The notes under the pieces were generated by a model that made no database searches, was not told where the DNA came from, and saw only the letters and a list, made by a program, of their open reading frames with translations. A program made the position numbers and the translations under genes. 64,000 nucleotides of DNA from Acorus gramineus (taxonomy: Eukaryota > Streptophyta > Magnoliopsida > Acorales > Acoraceae), in NCBI GenBank assembly GCA_030737835.1, contig CM060854.1:18761858-18825857 (forward strand). Direction: 5' to 3'. The number at the start of each line of letters is the position of its first letter. Position 1 is the first letter of the stretch. Shown piece after piece: positions 35,301-46,920 of this stretch.

Positions 35301-35769
35301 GTTTTGTGAAATTTATCTCGACGGATACTATCCATCGCTAAAGATCAATGGCCACAGACTTTACACTTTCAAAATAGTACACGGACAATATCTGTCGCTA
35401 ATACAAATGGTGACAGCATTTATCCATCGTTACTATCTCTATAGTCCGTTGCTAAATATACAATTGCGACGGACTTAGTCCGTCGCTAACTATAGCAACC
35501 GCGATAGTCATGGTCCGTCGCATACCTTTTCGCGACGCCTCAACGCCAACGGCCCTCCGACGGCCAATGTCCATTGCGGAAATTCTACAGCGGCGGATTT
35601 AGCCCGTCGGGGATGGTCAAGTTTCTTGTTTTGAAAATTTCTCTTTGCCCAGCAATCCAATTTTGATAGATTATGAGAGAACAAGAGATGAAAATCTATA
35701 AGCCAGGAATGTCCAAAAACATGTATAAAAAAAGTAAATTCAAATCACCATTCTGAGTCTCATTCACAA

Positions 35770-35850
35770 CTTTCATTGAACTTGAACTTCAATACATATT
35801 CAATTAATCTCATCTTATTGACATACAAAGTTTGATAACATTTGCCTTTT
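35770..35850 (-). pseudogene. Relic C-terminal tail of another UGT copy
   Basis: On the minus strand this reads YVNKMRLIEYVLKF, matching the last coding stretch of the UGTs (SYVNMTRLIEYVSE). It lies beyond the UGT-2 stop and 3' untranslated region, and is followed by a second copy of the UGT 3' flank. It indicates a former tandem neighbour. A similar tail is at 54240-54345. Confidence 0.65.
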
Positions 35851-35898
35851 TTTTGTAATCCAGTTCTGATAGATCATGTAGGGAAGACTAACGAAAAG

Positions 35899-35904
35899 TT
35901 TATT
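35899..35904 (-). terminator. Poly-A signal of UGT-2
   Basis: AATAAA on the minus strand, about 40 bases after the stop codon. Confidence 0.5.
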
Positions 35905-35944
35905 TATCCGGGTGTCCAAAAACGAGTATGGGAAAAATGAGATT

Positions 35945-37893
35945 TCAAACGTCATCATCTTTCACGTACCTGTACTCTGACACGTATTCAATTAATCTCG
36001 TCATGTTGACATACGATGACCCCCCGATCTCCACAGCCTTCCTTGCCATCTCCCTGAACTCCCTCGCTCTCACCCTCCTCAGAACACCTTCCTCCCCTCC
36101 CTCCATCACCTCCTCCAAAGCCTTCTCAATGTCCTCTATCCCTACCATCCCAGCCCCTTCCCCCGCCCACCCACCTGGTCTCTCCACCCCAACACGCACG
36201 CCGACGCGCAACATGTCCACCACCAGCTTCTCATTCAAAAACTGGTCTGCGAACAGTGGCCACGCCACCATGGGCACGCCCGCGCACACACCCTCCAACG
36301 TCGAGTTCCACCCGCAATGCGTAACGAACCCACCAACCGCGCCGTGCGACAGTATCGCCACCTGCGGCGCCCACCCGCGCACGACCATCCGCCTCTCCGT
36401 GATCGGGTCTTCTTTGAACTCCTCCGGGAGCCCGTTGTCGTTGTTGCTGCCTTTGATGACCCACATGAAATTGCGGCCCGAGGACTCAAGCGCGCGCGCG
36501 AGCTCGGCTGTCTGTGGCGGGCTCAGCCTTCCGATGCTCCCGAAGCTTACGTAGATCACGGACTTGGGTTCTCTCTGGTCGAGCCAGTCCAGGCACAGGA
36601 GTTCATCAGTGGACGCCTTCCCACCTCGGTCCATCGTGTTGGACGGATTCTTTAAAAGAATAGTAAAGACAAACTTTTAATTGTATGATAATAAGTCATA
36701 ACAGATTTACTTAAATTTGTTAAAATTTTAATTTGTAAATTATAGCTTAATATATTGTACATTTTTATTTTTTGGATGACCAGTAGAAATGTTTGTTGTT
36801 ATTAAAATAGTTCTTTTATTGTATGATTGTCATAGATAATTTTTATTAGTGTAAAAATGGATATATGCACCGTTAAAAAATTAAGAGTAGATGCAAAACT
36901 AAAAATTATTTAAAACACTCAATAAATCATGATTTCAAAAATACTATTTACTTAAACTCAGTCTCAAGTTCTTTTACTAAATAAAAACTTGATGACTATG
37001 ACTCTAATTAGAATAATTAGTAAAAAAAATCATACTATAAAAATAAAAATAATCTAAAAAAATAAAAACTATATATTTTATAATTTTCAAACCAAATTTT
37101 CTCCAATGATTTCTCTTCAAATCCATCATAGATCACCTACAGTAGAAAGCGAGACTGGTCCGATCATCCAAACGTCCTTCCCCGTGGCCTCGCGGTAGAC
37201 GTCCAGGTACTCGCGCTCAAGCTCTTCAAAGCTGTTCACGACAACCCCGTCAGCCGTCTCTCCCGCCTCCCACATCTCTACCCTCAAATCATCCAACCGC
37301 ATGTCATCCACCTGGAGCTGCTCCTCCGTGATCTCGACCTCGTGTGGCATCCCCGGCACAAAGATCCGCCGCTCGCGCTCGTGCCCGACGCGCGCGAGCG
37401 CGCCGTGCGCGATCAGGTTGTAGAAGCAGAGCGTGGCGAAGCAGGCGCACCCGTGGAACACGAGCCTCGGCGCGCGGAACTCCCGCGCGATCTCGCGCGC
37501 CCAAGGCAGGAACCCGTCCGCGATGACGCAGCTCGGCGGGGCGCGCCCTCGCGCGCGCAGGTGGCGCAGGGTGGGCGCGAGGAGGGACTCAGTCGCGCGG
37601 AAGAAGGCGAGCTCGTGATCGCGCGAGGGGAGCGCGTCGAAGCTCTCGCACCCGTCGGGGAGGCCGGAGTCGGGAGCGGGGGGAAAGGGGAGGGCGACGA
37701 GGGAGATGAGAGTGTGGTGGGGGGAGAGGGTAGGACGGAGGCGAGCGGCGTTGAGGGGGGTGGTGATGAGGGTGACGGAGGCACCGCGGCGGGCGAGGAG
37801 GACGGCGATGTCGGACATAGGGAGCATGTGGCCCGGGGCCATGAATGGGAGGAGGAGGAAGTGGAGGTCTTCGTGGTTGTTGGGACCTTTCAT
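35945..37893 (-). CDS. UGT-2: UDP-glycosyltransferase, UGT73-like, two exons
   Basis: Exon 1 is 37141-37893 (251 codons), exon 2 is 35945-36649 (234 codons plus stop), and a 491 bp phase-0 intron has GTAGGT and TTAAAG borders. The protein is 485 aa, the normal length for the family. It should transfer sugar from a UDP-sugar to a small acceptor in the cytosol. Catalytic His22 (APGHMLPM) and Asp126 (SCVIADGFLPW) are present. The 44-residue UDP-sugar (PSPG) box runs Trp344 to Gln387 with HCGWNS at 362-367. Trp at box position 22 and terminal DQ favour UDP-glucose in known enzymes. The start chosen is MKGPNN, the one shared by all three copies. The 'GHMLPM...NAARLRP' start, the [11 protein letters not shown] motif and the intron site point to UGT73; the acceptor is not predictable. 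Exon 1 is far richer in GC than the surroundings. No defect seen. Confidence 0.93.
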
Positions 37894-38345
37894 GGCCTTT
37901 TTTTGGAGTGTTTTGGGTTTTGTATTCACTTCTTATTTTGATCCATGGGGTTGATATATATATATAGAGAGAGTCACATATTTTATGGTTGATACACTCG
38001 ATCGTATATGTAATCTGAATTCAAGTATATTTTATGTAATTCATTTTTATTTTTATAAAATTACGTATTTCATTGAATAAGAATACTCATGTTTGGATGT
38101 CGATATAAGTTATTTTGATATATATAACTATTGTTATGTATAGATAATTATACTAGTGAAATATTTTATTTGTTTGTTTAGTTGTTCTTTTAATATTCAC
38201 ATTGAGTAATTATAATGAATTTTTGTTGTTTGGTTAATCATATATAAGACTAATTTGACATGTGAACTAGATGATTTGATCTACTCAAATTGAAGTTGTA
38301 TTTCATAATATATATTCAAAATGTAGTGAACAGTGATAATATAAA
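37894..38345 (-). promoter_or_regulatory. UGT-2 promoter block, shared with UGT-3
   Basis: A TATA-like run (37954-37966) lies about 60-70 bp upstream of the ATG. The next 400 bp are closely matched by 58430-58865 upstream of UGT-3, including an internal stretch (38090-38300) resembling the local Tourist-like MITE family (GACATGTGAACTAGATGATT). A six-codon open frame (ATG at 37946, MDQNKK) lies between TATA and start, and is conserved as MDQNKM in UGT-3. It is probably upstream of the transcription start, which would be near 37935. Confidence 0.65.
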
Positions 38346-38505
38346 TGAGGGCATCGAAGTGTTTGGTTTACATACTTTATTAAACAAATATTCCTCTATC
38401 GAGATAGTTACATGAGCCATTTTGATATAGATAACTATTTAAATATAGATAATTATATTGGTGGAATAAATATATTCTGTTTAATTGTGTTTTTAATTAT
38501 TTCCG

Positions 38506-39861
38506 GAGTGGTGATACCCAGGCCCCAAAATATAAGCCTCACTAACAAGCCCCATGAGGTGTCATCACCTTATTGATTGTTATTAGTTGACTTGTTGACT
38601 TTTTAAAAATGGTAAAATGGCAAAATACAAATATGTCCTTCATTAAAAATCTCTCTCATTAACCCAAATCCCCCCATTTTTTATTACCTTTCCATGTGAA
38701 TCTTGAAATCTATTTAACCATTTCAAATTTTGAATTTTAAAATCCTTACCTAAATTACAATTGAACCTAAATTACACTAAAAAAGTTGAATATTTATTGT
38801 ATTCAAATTTAAATAAAAAAAACACATATGGTTACTATATGAATTAGTTACATCAAATACATTTATTAAATATTTACATCTCTCACAACGATTTGTTACA
38901 TTTACATCAGAACTGTTACATTTACATAAATATAACAAACAATTTCATTTTCCTACCTAAATATTTTACATTCCATGCAATGTTTAAACAATTTAGAAAC
39001 AGATTATATTTTCAATAGTCAGTTACATTTTATAAAAAATGTCAAACACTTTTTTTATTGTGTGATACATTTAACAAACATATGTATTTGACTGTTACAG
39101 TAATAAATGTAACAAATATAAATTGCTATTTACATTGAAACAAATGCAATACACGAATGAATGTTACATTCATAAATGTAACAAATATAAATCAATACAT
39201 GCATGCGGTTGACTGTTACATTTACGAATGTAACAAAAATAATACAGATTTAAAAAATTACATTGTCAACAATGTAGCAGTAACATCAAACAAACTACTC
39301 ATATATAAAATGTAACGGTATCGAGTGTTACATTTAGATATTGAAACAAAAACAAATCAAAATGTGATAAATGACATTCAATACATGAAAAAAATTGTGT
39401 TTAAATATTTAAAACAAAAGCAAAACACAATTTTTTTACGAATCTAATAATGTCAAACCTGATCCGAGAGACATTGATGTGAGATCCAAAAAAAAAAAAA
39501 CGATTTCGTGCCTTCTCCTCAAAAATAGAATTTCTGATTTGCTCCCATGTATTCTTCATAAACAAAATCAATTCCGTAATGCAAAACCTCCTCATTTCGC
39601 ATATAAGACAGATTTTCAATTGTTTCAACATCAATGGTTTCTCCGGTCCCTCTCAAATATTGTTGCAAGATTTTAAGAATCCATTATTATGGTGAATAAA
39701 TACAGAATTTTTAGAATTAAATACTCCACAATCATAGGGATACATGTTAAGGTAGTTATCAAGTAAAGGGTATAATAGACAATATACACTTGCCACATCA
39801 TGAAAAATTCTAGTACATTTCTGATGAGGCCTGAAAAATTGGGGCCTAGGAATCATTATTG
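38506..39861. mobile_element. MULE-like non-autonomous element 1
   Basis: An identical 9 bp TTATTTCCG flanks it (38497-38505 and 39862-39870). The ends are imperfect inverted repeats with GATACCCAGGCCCC against GATTCCTAGGCCCC. The interior is AT-rich and has many TGTTACATTT / AATGTAACAAA motifs (38860-39310). No transposase is seen. It inserted into an older MITE-like sequence that continues on both sides. Confidence 0.7.
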
Positions 39862-40091
39862 TTATTTCCGTTGTGAGACTAATAATGAAATTTTTGTTAT
39901 TTAGTTGATCGTGATTAAGTTGCGATAAAAAAAATGAATAAGGTGTTGTTAATGATTTATAAAACATGAAAAAACTAATGTGACATGTGGGTCTGATGAC
40001 AGATGATTTAACATGTGAACTCCCTTATGTTAGTGAAATAGAATATGTTTAATAACACAATTCTCGGAGGAATCTAAAATATTAATACTAG

Positions 40092-41238
40092 CAAGGGCGG
40101 AGCTATTAGTAGTCTTGGCTGGGCTATAGCCCGGCCTATATTTTATAAGAAATTTAATTAAGACATACAATATTTGTGTTTTATAATATATATGCTTTTT
40201 TATTTTATGCTTAAACAATTTTAAATCATATATATTAATCCAAACTAAATGTTAAAATCACTTTAAACGTGGAAAACCAAATCTAATTTATATTGTAGAT
40301 TTAAATAGGTTATTTTAATGAAAGTATGTTTCACTTTAAATCATTTAAATAAGATGATATGAGATTTTCTATAAATAGTACTATAATTAATATAAAAAAA
40401 TATCCTATTTGGAAATAGATTTGAGAATTATCTTTTCTTCAAAATTTGAGTTTAAAATTGAGTTTGTAGAAAGTTGTCTCTCCACAAATTATGAAAAAAC
40501 TAGCTTTTGGGCACTTATTTGTCAAAATGTGTCTGCAGCTTTTAATTAAGCCGCAATATTTTTTCTCTTTGAAAACGGTGAAAAACCAAATTCTTGCAAA
40601 CTAGGGCCTGTTTGGCTAGAGGAATAGGGCAGGAATAGGGGAGGAATAAGGAAAAAAAAGGTGTTCGGGTAGAGAGAATAAGAAGGTATAGCTATGTAGA
40701 ATTAGGTTAGAATAAGTTGGTATTTGTATTCCAAGTCCCTCTATGGAATTATGTTTTTCCTCCACTGGTATAAGAGGACCCACCTATCAAATCACATGTC
40801 ATCACATCAAATCATCTGTCATCACCTCTTATACATCAATGAGCGACCCACATGTCAAATCAACTTTTTACATCTTATTCACATTTTATTCCTCATCAAC
40901 CAAACACTTCAACCTTTATTATTACGTTTCCTAACGAGAATAACTGAAAACACAACCAAACACAAAATCACTTATTCCATTGATAAAGTCAATAATTCCT
41001 AGAATAGGTATAAACCTCATAATAGCTTATGTCTCTATCCAAATGGGCCCTATAATCTTTCCAACTCACCTTAAAATCTCAACTCATCTTAACCAATCAA
41101 ATCTTTCTAAGGTATTTTTTTTATCAATTTTAAATATCAACATCTTCAGTTTATCAAAAATACTTGAATTTAAATAAGAATAATTGTTTATATTAAAATC
41201 ATTAGCCCATCTCAAAATAATTTCCTGGATCCGCCCGG
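40092..41238. mobile_element. hAT-like non-autonomous element with a nested MITE
   Basis: Starts CAAGGGCGGAGCTA; the right end, reversed, reads CCGGGCGGATCCAGG. The left flank AATACTAG (40084-40091) is matched by a decayed AATAAG on the right. A related undisturbed sequence in the UGT-3 intron (near 57460-57480) reads AATACTAGCTTATTC through the site. No gene inside. A Tourist-like MITE (40604-41049) has inserted into it. Confidence 0.6.
40604..41049. mobile_element. Tourist-like MITE
   Basis: 446 bp with ends GGGCCTGTTTGG and, reversed, GGCCCATTTGG. A 3 bp CTA is duplicated at 40601-40603 and 41050-41052, fitting PIF/Harbinger-type MITEs. Partial relatives occur at 46680-46846, 57175-57560, 63030-63365, around 38360-40090, and in the UGT-2 and UGT-3 promoters. 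Confidence 0.75.
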
Positions 41239-42609
41239 AATAAGCTTATTCTTATATATTATGTTATAGTTATGTTGATCCATTTCTCACTCCTTCCATA
41301 CAAATAGGTTTTGGTGATTTATTCATTCTTGTTCCATAATATTCCATATGGTTTCAGTGATAGTGTGAGTGCATGCATTGCATGACATTTTTAAATAGAT
41401 AGAATAATATTATTCTCTATCTATATATTAATATAAAACACAACATGGTAAACTCACACAAGTCAAGAAAAAGTGACGTGCAAGTTTCTTCACAACAAGG
41501 AGTGTGACGAGTTTATTGGTTTGAATATGTGTCTGTTCTAGAATTTTTCTTGAGCATCATGGAAAACAAGGACAATTTTATATTTATTTTTTTTTTAGAA
41601 AAATAATTATATATATATATATGCTTTTTAATATTGGTGTTTCAGGATTTAATCTTTGGTTATTCTTTATTGAGAGGAGAGTGTTAACTGTTGACCAATT
41701 TTTTTAAAACTCGATTCACAACGATAATATTATATTATATATATTAAATATGTTATGAGAAAGGGACTTATCATTAAACTGTGAGTTGTTTGGAAACATG
41801 AGGGTGATTTTTTTTTAGGAAACTAAAAGTCTTTTTCGGAGAACTAGAAAACTAAAATTTATAAATATGTTTCAAACGTCAAATCCTATGTAGGCTCGAA
41901 GGTTGTATTCAGATTATTGTCATAAAAATAGCATTTAGAGATGCTTTAGAAAAGTTATGGAAGCATTTAGAAACACATTTAGGATGATTATATTTTTACA
42001 AGAATGGAAAATTCTCAAATGTGTTTTAAAAATATCAATAATGAATGGAAAAGTTTTATTAGTTTTTTTAGTTATATGTGTCATTTTAAAATTATTTTTT
42101 GAGAAAGCCTAAAAAATATGTTTAATTGAAATCAATTTTTGAAAAACGAAAAAGGAATACTCCTTACAATCCTGCTACCAAATGCTACCTAAGATCGGAT
42201 GATTCAATCAAATCCAAACTCGATAACAAAATAATATCCTAGATCTGTCCTAAATTTGGGATGAATTTAACTATTATGTCCCAAACTTATCTCAGTGATA
42301 TTTAAAAAACCGATAATCCTTCCTCTCACTCACTCGGTCTCGTTGAGCTTTGATCTGTTTTGGAATTCAAATTTTTTTAATTTTTTTATTCGTTTGTTAT
42401 TTTCTTGAATTGAAAATAAAAATTGTCAAAAATCATTATGTTATAAGATTATAGGATAAATACGTAGGTGTTTCATATGTATTTTATATTTAAAAAAAAT
42501 AGAAAAAGAAAGTATTGGTGGGATTGTTTTATTTAGGGCACTGTTACATTCAGCTTTTTTTACCGTCCAAAATACAATCTTATATACCTTGTTATAAATC
42601 TAACGAGCT
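41239..42609. other. AT-rich spacer, no gene seen
   Basis: Low-complexity AT-rich DNA with no convincing frame, RNA gene or repeat pair. Confidence 0.5.
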
Positions 42610-44556
42610 TTGCTACACAAGCCCCAGCATATAGGCCCCCTCCCACAGGTCCCTTGATGCGTCAACATTTTATTGGTTGTGTAGTTGTTTTTTACAAAAC
42701 GACAAAAAAGCTAACTATTAAAATACCCATAATTAATACCCACCCTTGTTTCCACGTTTTCCCCTCTTTTTCAGTTTTTTTTTTCCACTGAGAACCATCC
42801 CTCTCGGCATTTCAAATCTGATTAAAAGATTTGTTGGTTTTCAAATATCAAATTTGAATTGAAAAAATCAGTGAAAAAAAAAACCACTTGTGTAAAATGT
42901 CGTAGAAGACCTATTATATCATTGAAGAATCGATTTGAAACAAAACATTTCATCTTAAGGTTCTTCTACAGCCAAAAAATGGGTACGAAATCTTTTTTTG
43001 GTATTTCACAAAACATGTCTGTTGTATTTGATGGTGGTGTTGATTACATGGATTTGTTTTTTTTTAGGGTTTTTTTTCGAATATTAACAAAGGTAACTAT
43101 TTTTTTTTTACAGAAATCTGAAATGTATGATTAAATTTTTTTTTATGTTTGTTATTGAAATGTAGTTGACAAAATCAAATGAGTGTTTTCAGATTTCATC
43201 AGCAATATATATTTTGATTTTGCTTAACAGTACTGTTATGCGTAATGAAACCTTGTAGTAAATGTAACTAACTATAAATTATTACTGGTACATATAAATG
43301 TTCAGCAAATGTAACTAACTACGACAATGTACTGGAAAATGTAATTTTATTTGAAATATAACTAACTATTGTTAGAAAGAATGTAACTAACTAGTAGAAA
43401 GAATTATGTTTATTGAGTTGTGTAATGATAATGACATCCTAAATATAACTTGATTGACAATGTGACATTATCCTCTACATTTGTTTAGTTTGTGTCTATC
43501 TATCTCATGATTTTTATTTCCTTAATCATTATGTGTTTGTTGTTATTGTTGTTAAGCAAATGTAACTAACTTATATATTATGTAACTATTTTATGTTACA
43601 AAGGAAATATCTTCTAAATCATTTGTATCTAACTATTCAAAAATGTCATTCTAACACTTAGAGCAAATGCTTCTGTACATTGTTTCTCAACTTCAACAAT
43701 GAAATCTTTCTGCGGACTGCCATCCGCAGAAAATGTAACTGATTCCACAGTATTTTCTAGATTGAAATTCAAATAATTATCAAATAAAACTAATGTACTG
43801 TTATAATCACTTAAAAAATGAAAAACATAAAAACAAAAAATGGAATAATAAAACTCATAGTTCCACTAAATATCATATTAAGAGTCGTTCATATTTTAGA
43901 ATGAAACTTTGTTTCATAATTACGTTGCCTAGCAAGGTAGTTACATTTGTCAATGTAACTAGTATTACTTAGAAAAACATTTAATAATTTGGTTACATTT
44001 TACAAAAAAAGCAGCCAAACCAAAAAATAAGTGGAAAGAAAAAATCAAATAATGGGTTAAATATGTAACTGACATTCAAAATGTTAAGCAACTGATATAC
44101 TATCTTGAGAACTACGTTTTACATATTGTTCAAAAAAAAAAATATAATTAACATATAAAAATTGAAAAAACAGTGAAATAATTGAAAACAAATACAATAA
44201 ACATGCATCAAACCTGAATCGACAGACATTTCAACAGGTGTCCAAAATTATTCAATGATTTAATCAGGATCAGATAAAAAAGCTTATAACCTACTCTGAA
44301 CGGCCTGAACAAAAAAAAAAAAACAAATTTTTCCAAGAGAATGAATGGGACGGTTCAAATGTTCAAATTCAAAAAAAGAAAAAACAGAATTAATTACCCC
44401 ATGCGCGTGATTCTAGTTATTAATTGTCTTCTCATTATCTTAACTGCTCCATTAATTACGGGAGTCATTAACAAACACATTCAAATGGTATTTTGGGTAA
44501 TATGAACACTGCCATGTCATGGGGCTTACAAGGGGCCTATGAATTACGGCTTGTCA
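42610..44556. mobile_element. MULE-like non-autonomous element 2
   Basis: Approximate edges. The left end ACAAGCCCCAGCATATAGGC pairs with the right end, reversed, ACAAGCCGTAATTCATAGGC. The end sequences resemble element 1 (38506-39861). The interior carries many AAATGTAACTAACT motifs (43255-43640) and the reverse GTTACATTT later (43940-44010). No transposase and no clear target duplication were found. Confidence 0.55.
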
Positions 44557-44879
44557 ATCATTTTCCTTCTTATAATTATCATATCAAGAATGCAAACATC
44601 AAATATATATTAAGTCATACATGCTCTAAAATATACATAGCATTTAAAACCCTCATATTCCTCCCTCATTAAACCCTTCCCTACCTTTTCTGAAAAACAT
44701 GTCAACATATTCAATCCATTTCTAAAACTTAGTGTTTTCAAAACCCATTCAAAATAGAAAAAAAAAAAAAACCATTCATTACATCCGTAAAAACATAAAC
44801 TAAAATTCAAATCCTTTAAGATTCCCAAAAATGAAACTGAAAAAACTGAAAACTTCAATAAAAATTGATCAAGTATATA
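44557..44879. other. AT-rich spacer, no gene seen
   Basis: Nothing recognised. Confidence 0.4.
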
Positions 44880-45864
44880 TTAAGAAAGAAGAAAGATAAA
44901 CTCATCATACCGAAAAAGGCGACGACGGAGCGATAAACGGGTCGCAGATCCTGGTCGGGCAGCGAATCCAGGTCGAGCAGTTGGTGCTAGAACCGGGTCG
45001 AACGCTGGAGTCGGGTCGGGTCGGGCGCTGGAACCGGGTCGGGTCGGGTCGGGCCCTGGACCCGGGTCGGGCAATTGGGTCGAGTGCGCACCGGCGTGAA
45101 GCACTGGATCCAGGTTGCGTTGACGCGTCTGGACTCGGGATGAATTCTCGCGAGATACGGGATGCTGTCTATGACAGAATCCGGGACAGGATCCCAGGAA
45201 ATCCGGGCTGATCTGCGCTAATCACGCAACACGGAGACTACGCACAAGCAGGCGCGGGCAATGCGCGGACGGGGCACGGGCAGGGAGCAGACGGGGCGCA
45301 GGCAGGGCAGAGTGGCGCAGTACGGCGCGGCAAGGTGGCAGAGTAGCGCGAGGCGGTGCAGCAGGGCGGCGCAACAGCGGCACAGATGAGGCAGATCTGC
45401 GCGAGGACAACGGCGGAGCTGCGCGAGGCAGCATGGCAGGGCGACATAGATGCGGCAGATCTACGCGAGGACAGCAACGGGGCTGCGCGAGGCGGCGCAG
45501 GGCGGCGTAGCAGCGGCACGACAGCGGAGCAGCAACGGCGTGACGGTGGCACAGCCACGTAGATGCGGTAGATCTGCGTGGAGCAGCGGCGGAGCGGCGC
45601 GGGGGCTGCGAATCTGCACGGGGTGACAAGAACGGGGCGACGGACAGCAGAGCGTCAACGATCTCGCGAACGAAGAGTAACGTCAATAGAAAATCAAATA
45701 AAAAAAATTGAATTCAAGCTCTGACACCATATTAGAATATGAAAAGAATGAATCAAGAATCTTATTAGGGTTTGTATCCAATATTTATAGTACAAAAAGG
45801 AAAACAAGGAAGAGAATAATCTATCCTTAACCCTAACATATATATACATTTAACAATACTAACA
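44880..45864 (-). mobile_element. Fragment of a copia C relative: LTR plus GC-rich leader
   Basis: An LTR-like stretch (45730-45864, starting TATTAGAATATG and ending ACTAACA) is preceded by CTCTGACACCAT, matching the primer-site region of copia C (CTCTGATACCAT). The GC-rich leader (44930-45660) follows and shares segments with 14580-14930, for example TTCCTGGGATCCTGTC-type sequence on the minus strand. No pol and no second LTR. Fossil fragment. Confidence 0.65.
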
Positions 45865-46679
45865 TTACAACTTAGTTTCCTCACTTTCATTCCAGTTTCC
45901 TGCATCTAAAATTTTTGAGTTTGGAGGCTCTTCTTTCCTCCTAGTTAGTCACTAAACTTGTGGGAGCTCCTCATCTGTTTCGACAAGTTTAATTTTTCTT
46001 TCTTCCTTCAATTCATTTTACTGGGTTGTTTTCAACAGTGTGCATTTCTCCTATATTAATACAAAAAGAAATTTCAAAAAAAAAAATTTACAACTTCAAA
46101 GAAAATCAATAAGAAATACATCCAAAAACAACAAATAATAAAGATACACCATTTAATATTTCAGCCACAGACTGCAATTGTTGCTCAATGTTGTTAATTG
46201 ATTTTGCTTCATGAAAATTCCATTCAAATAAATAAAAATACTCATCAAACGTACTAACCAAAATAAAAATAAAATATTAGATATTCCTTGAAGCCCGGCC
46301 CAAATCTCTCTCTTACTAATCTATATATAGATTGTTAATTGGATAGTATACGCCAAACAAAATAAAAATTCCATAAACCCTAGTTAAAAAGATTGAACAA
46401 AAACCATATAAAATTGAAGAGGTCGCTAATTAAGTAATATATTATTACAATACCATAAAAAAAGTATATTATTAAGGGGCAAAATTCAACTAAAAAGTAA
46501 AAAGTCTAATCAGAACCACTGAAGACAAAAAAACGTCCCAAATCATCCGTCTTTATATATCAATTCCCATATGTATTTCAACAAAGAAAATTTACTTATG
46601 ATACATATTACCAAAAAAAAAAAAAAAAACTACACAACAATAAAAGCAAAAATGTGATCAGAACCACCCGAGGCATAAA
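45865..46679. other. AT-rich spacer, no gene seen
   Basis: No convincing frame or repeat pair. GAAGCCCGGCCCAAAT near 46290 resembles a transposon end but has no partner. Confidence 0.4.
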
Positions 46680-46846
46680 CTCTAAGCCCCCGTTTAGATA
46701 CAGAATATGACTTATTCTTGGGCATAAGCGAATATAAATGAGGATAAATTGATTTTGTGTTGGGTTGTGTTTTGAATTATTCTCGTTGGTAAACGTAATA
46801 ATAAATGTTTTGTTGTTTGAGTAAAATGTGATCGAATAAGCGTCCA
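46680..46846. repeat. Truncated Tourist-like MITE
   Basis: Matches the reverse of 40800-41049, including TTGGGTTGTGTTTTGAATTA and GTAAACGTAATAATAAA. It stops abruptly at 46846 where gypsy sequence begins. Confidence 0.65.
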
Positions 46847-46920
46847 TCCTGGTCATGGTGGATCGGTTCTCAAAGTACGCTACCTTCGTCCCGACGCCAA
46901 AAGAATGCTCTGATACCAAC

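Larger units (their letters stand above)
31479..35633. mobile_element. CACTA-type DNA transposon, non-autonomous
   Basis: The ends are CACAACAAAAAAACTGAC (left) and, reverse-complemented, CAAAACAAGAAACTTGACC (right), degenerate forms of the CACTACAAGAAAA ends. AAA flanks both sides as a 3 bp duplication. Sub-terminal repeats of the form GCGACGGAC...GTCCGTCGC fill 31500-31580 and 35310-35600. Joining the flanks restores the 3' flank of UGT-1 in inverse, which confirms the edges. Inside are a gene-like exon (31905-32003), a 26 bp tandem duplication (32233-32284), a solo LTR (33033-33895), and no transposase that I can recognise. An unusual run of 21 G is at 31675-31695. Confidence 0.8.

Noticed and set aside
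37894-37929. Upstream non-ATG extension of UGT-2 (and UGT-3 at 58430-58465)
   Set aside because: Would begin with GTG; the ATG giving MKGP is shared by all three copies.
37342-37941. 199-codon plus-strand frame opposite UGT-2 exon 1
   Set aside because: Antisense shadow in very GC-rich DNA; the same happens opposite UGT-3.
45222-45686. 154-codon frame rich in Arg, Pro, Ala
   Set aside because: Same GC-rich leader type as above.
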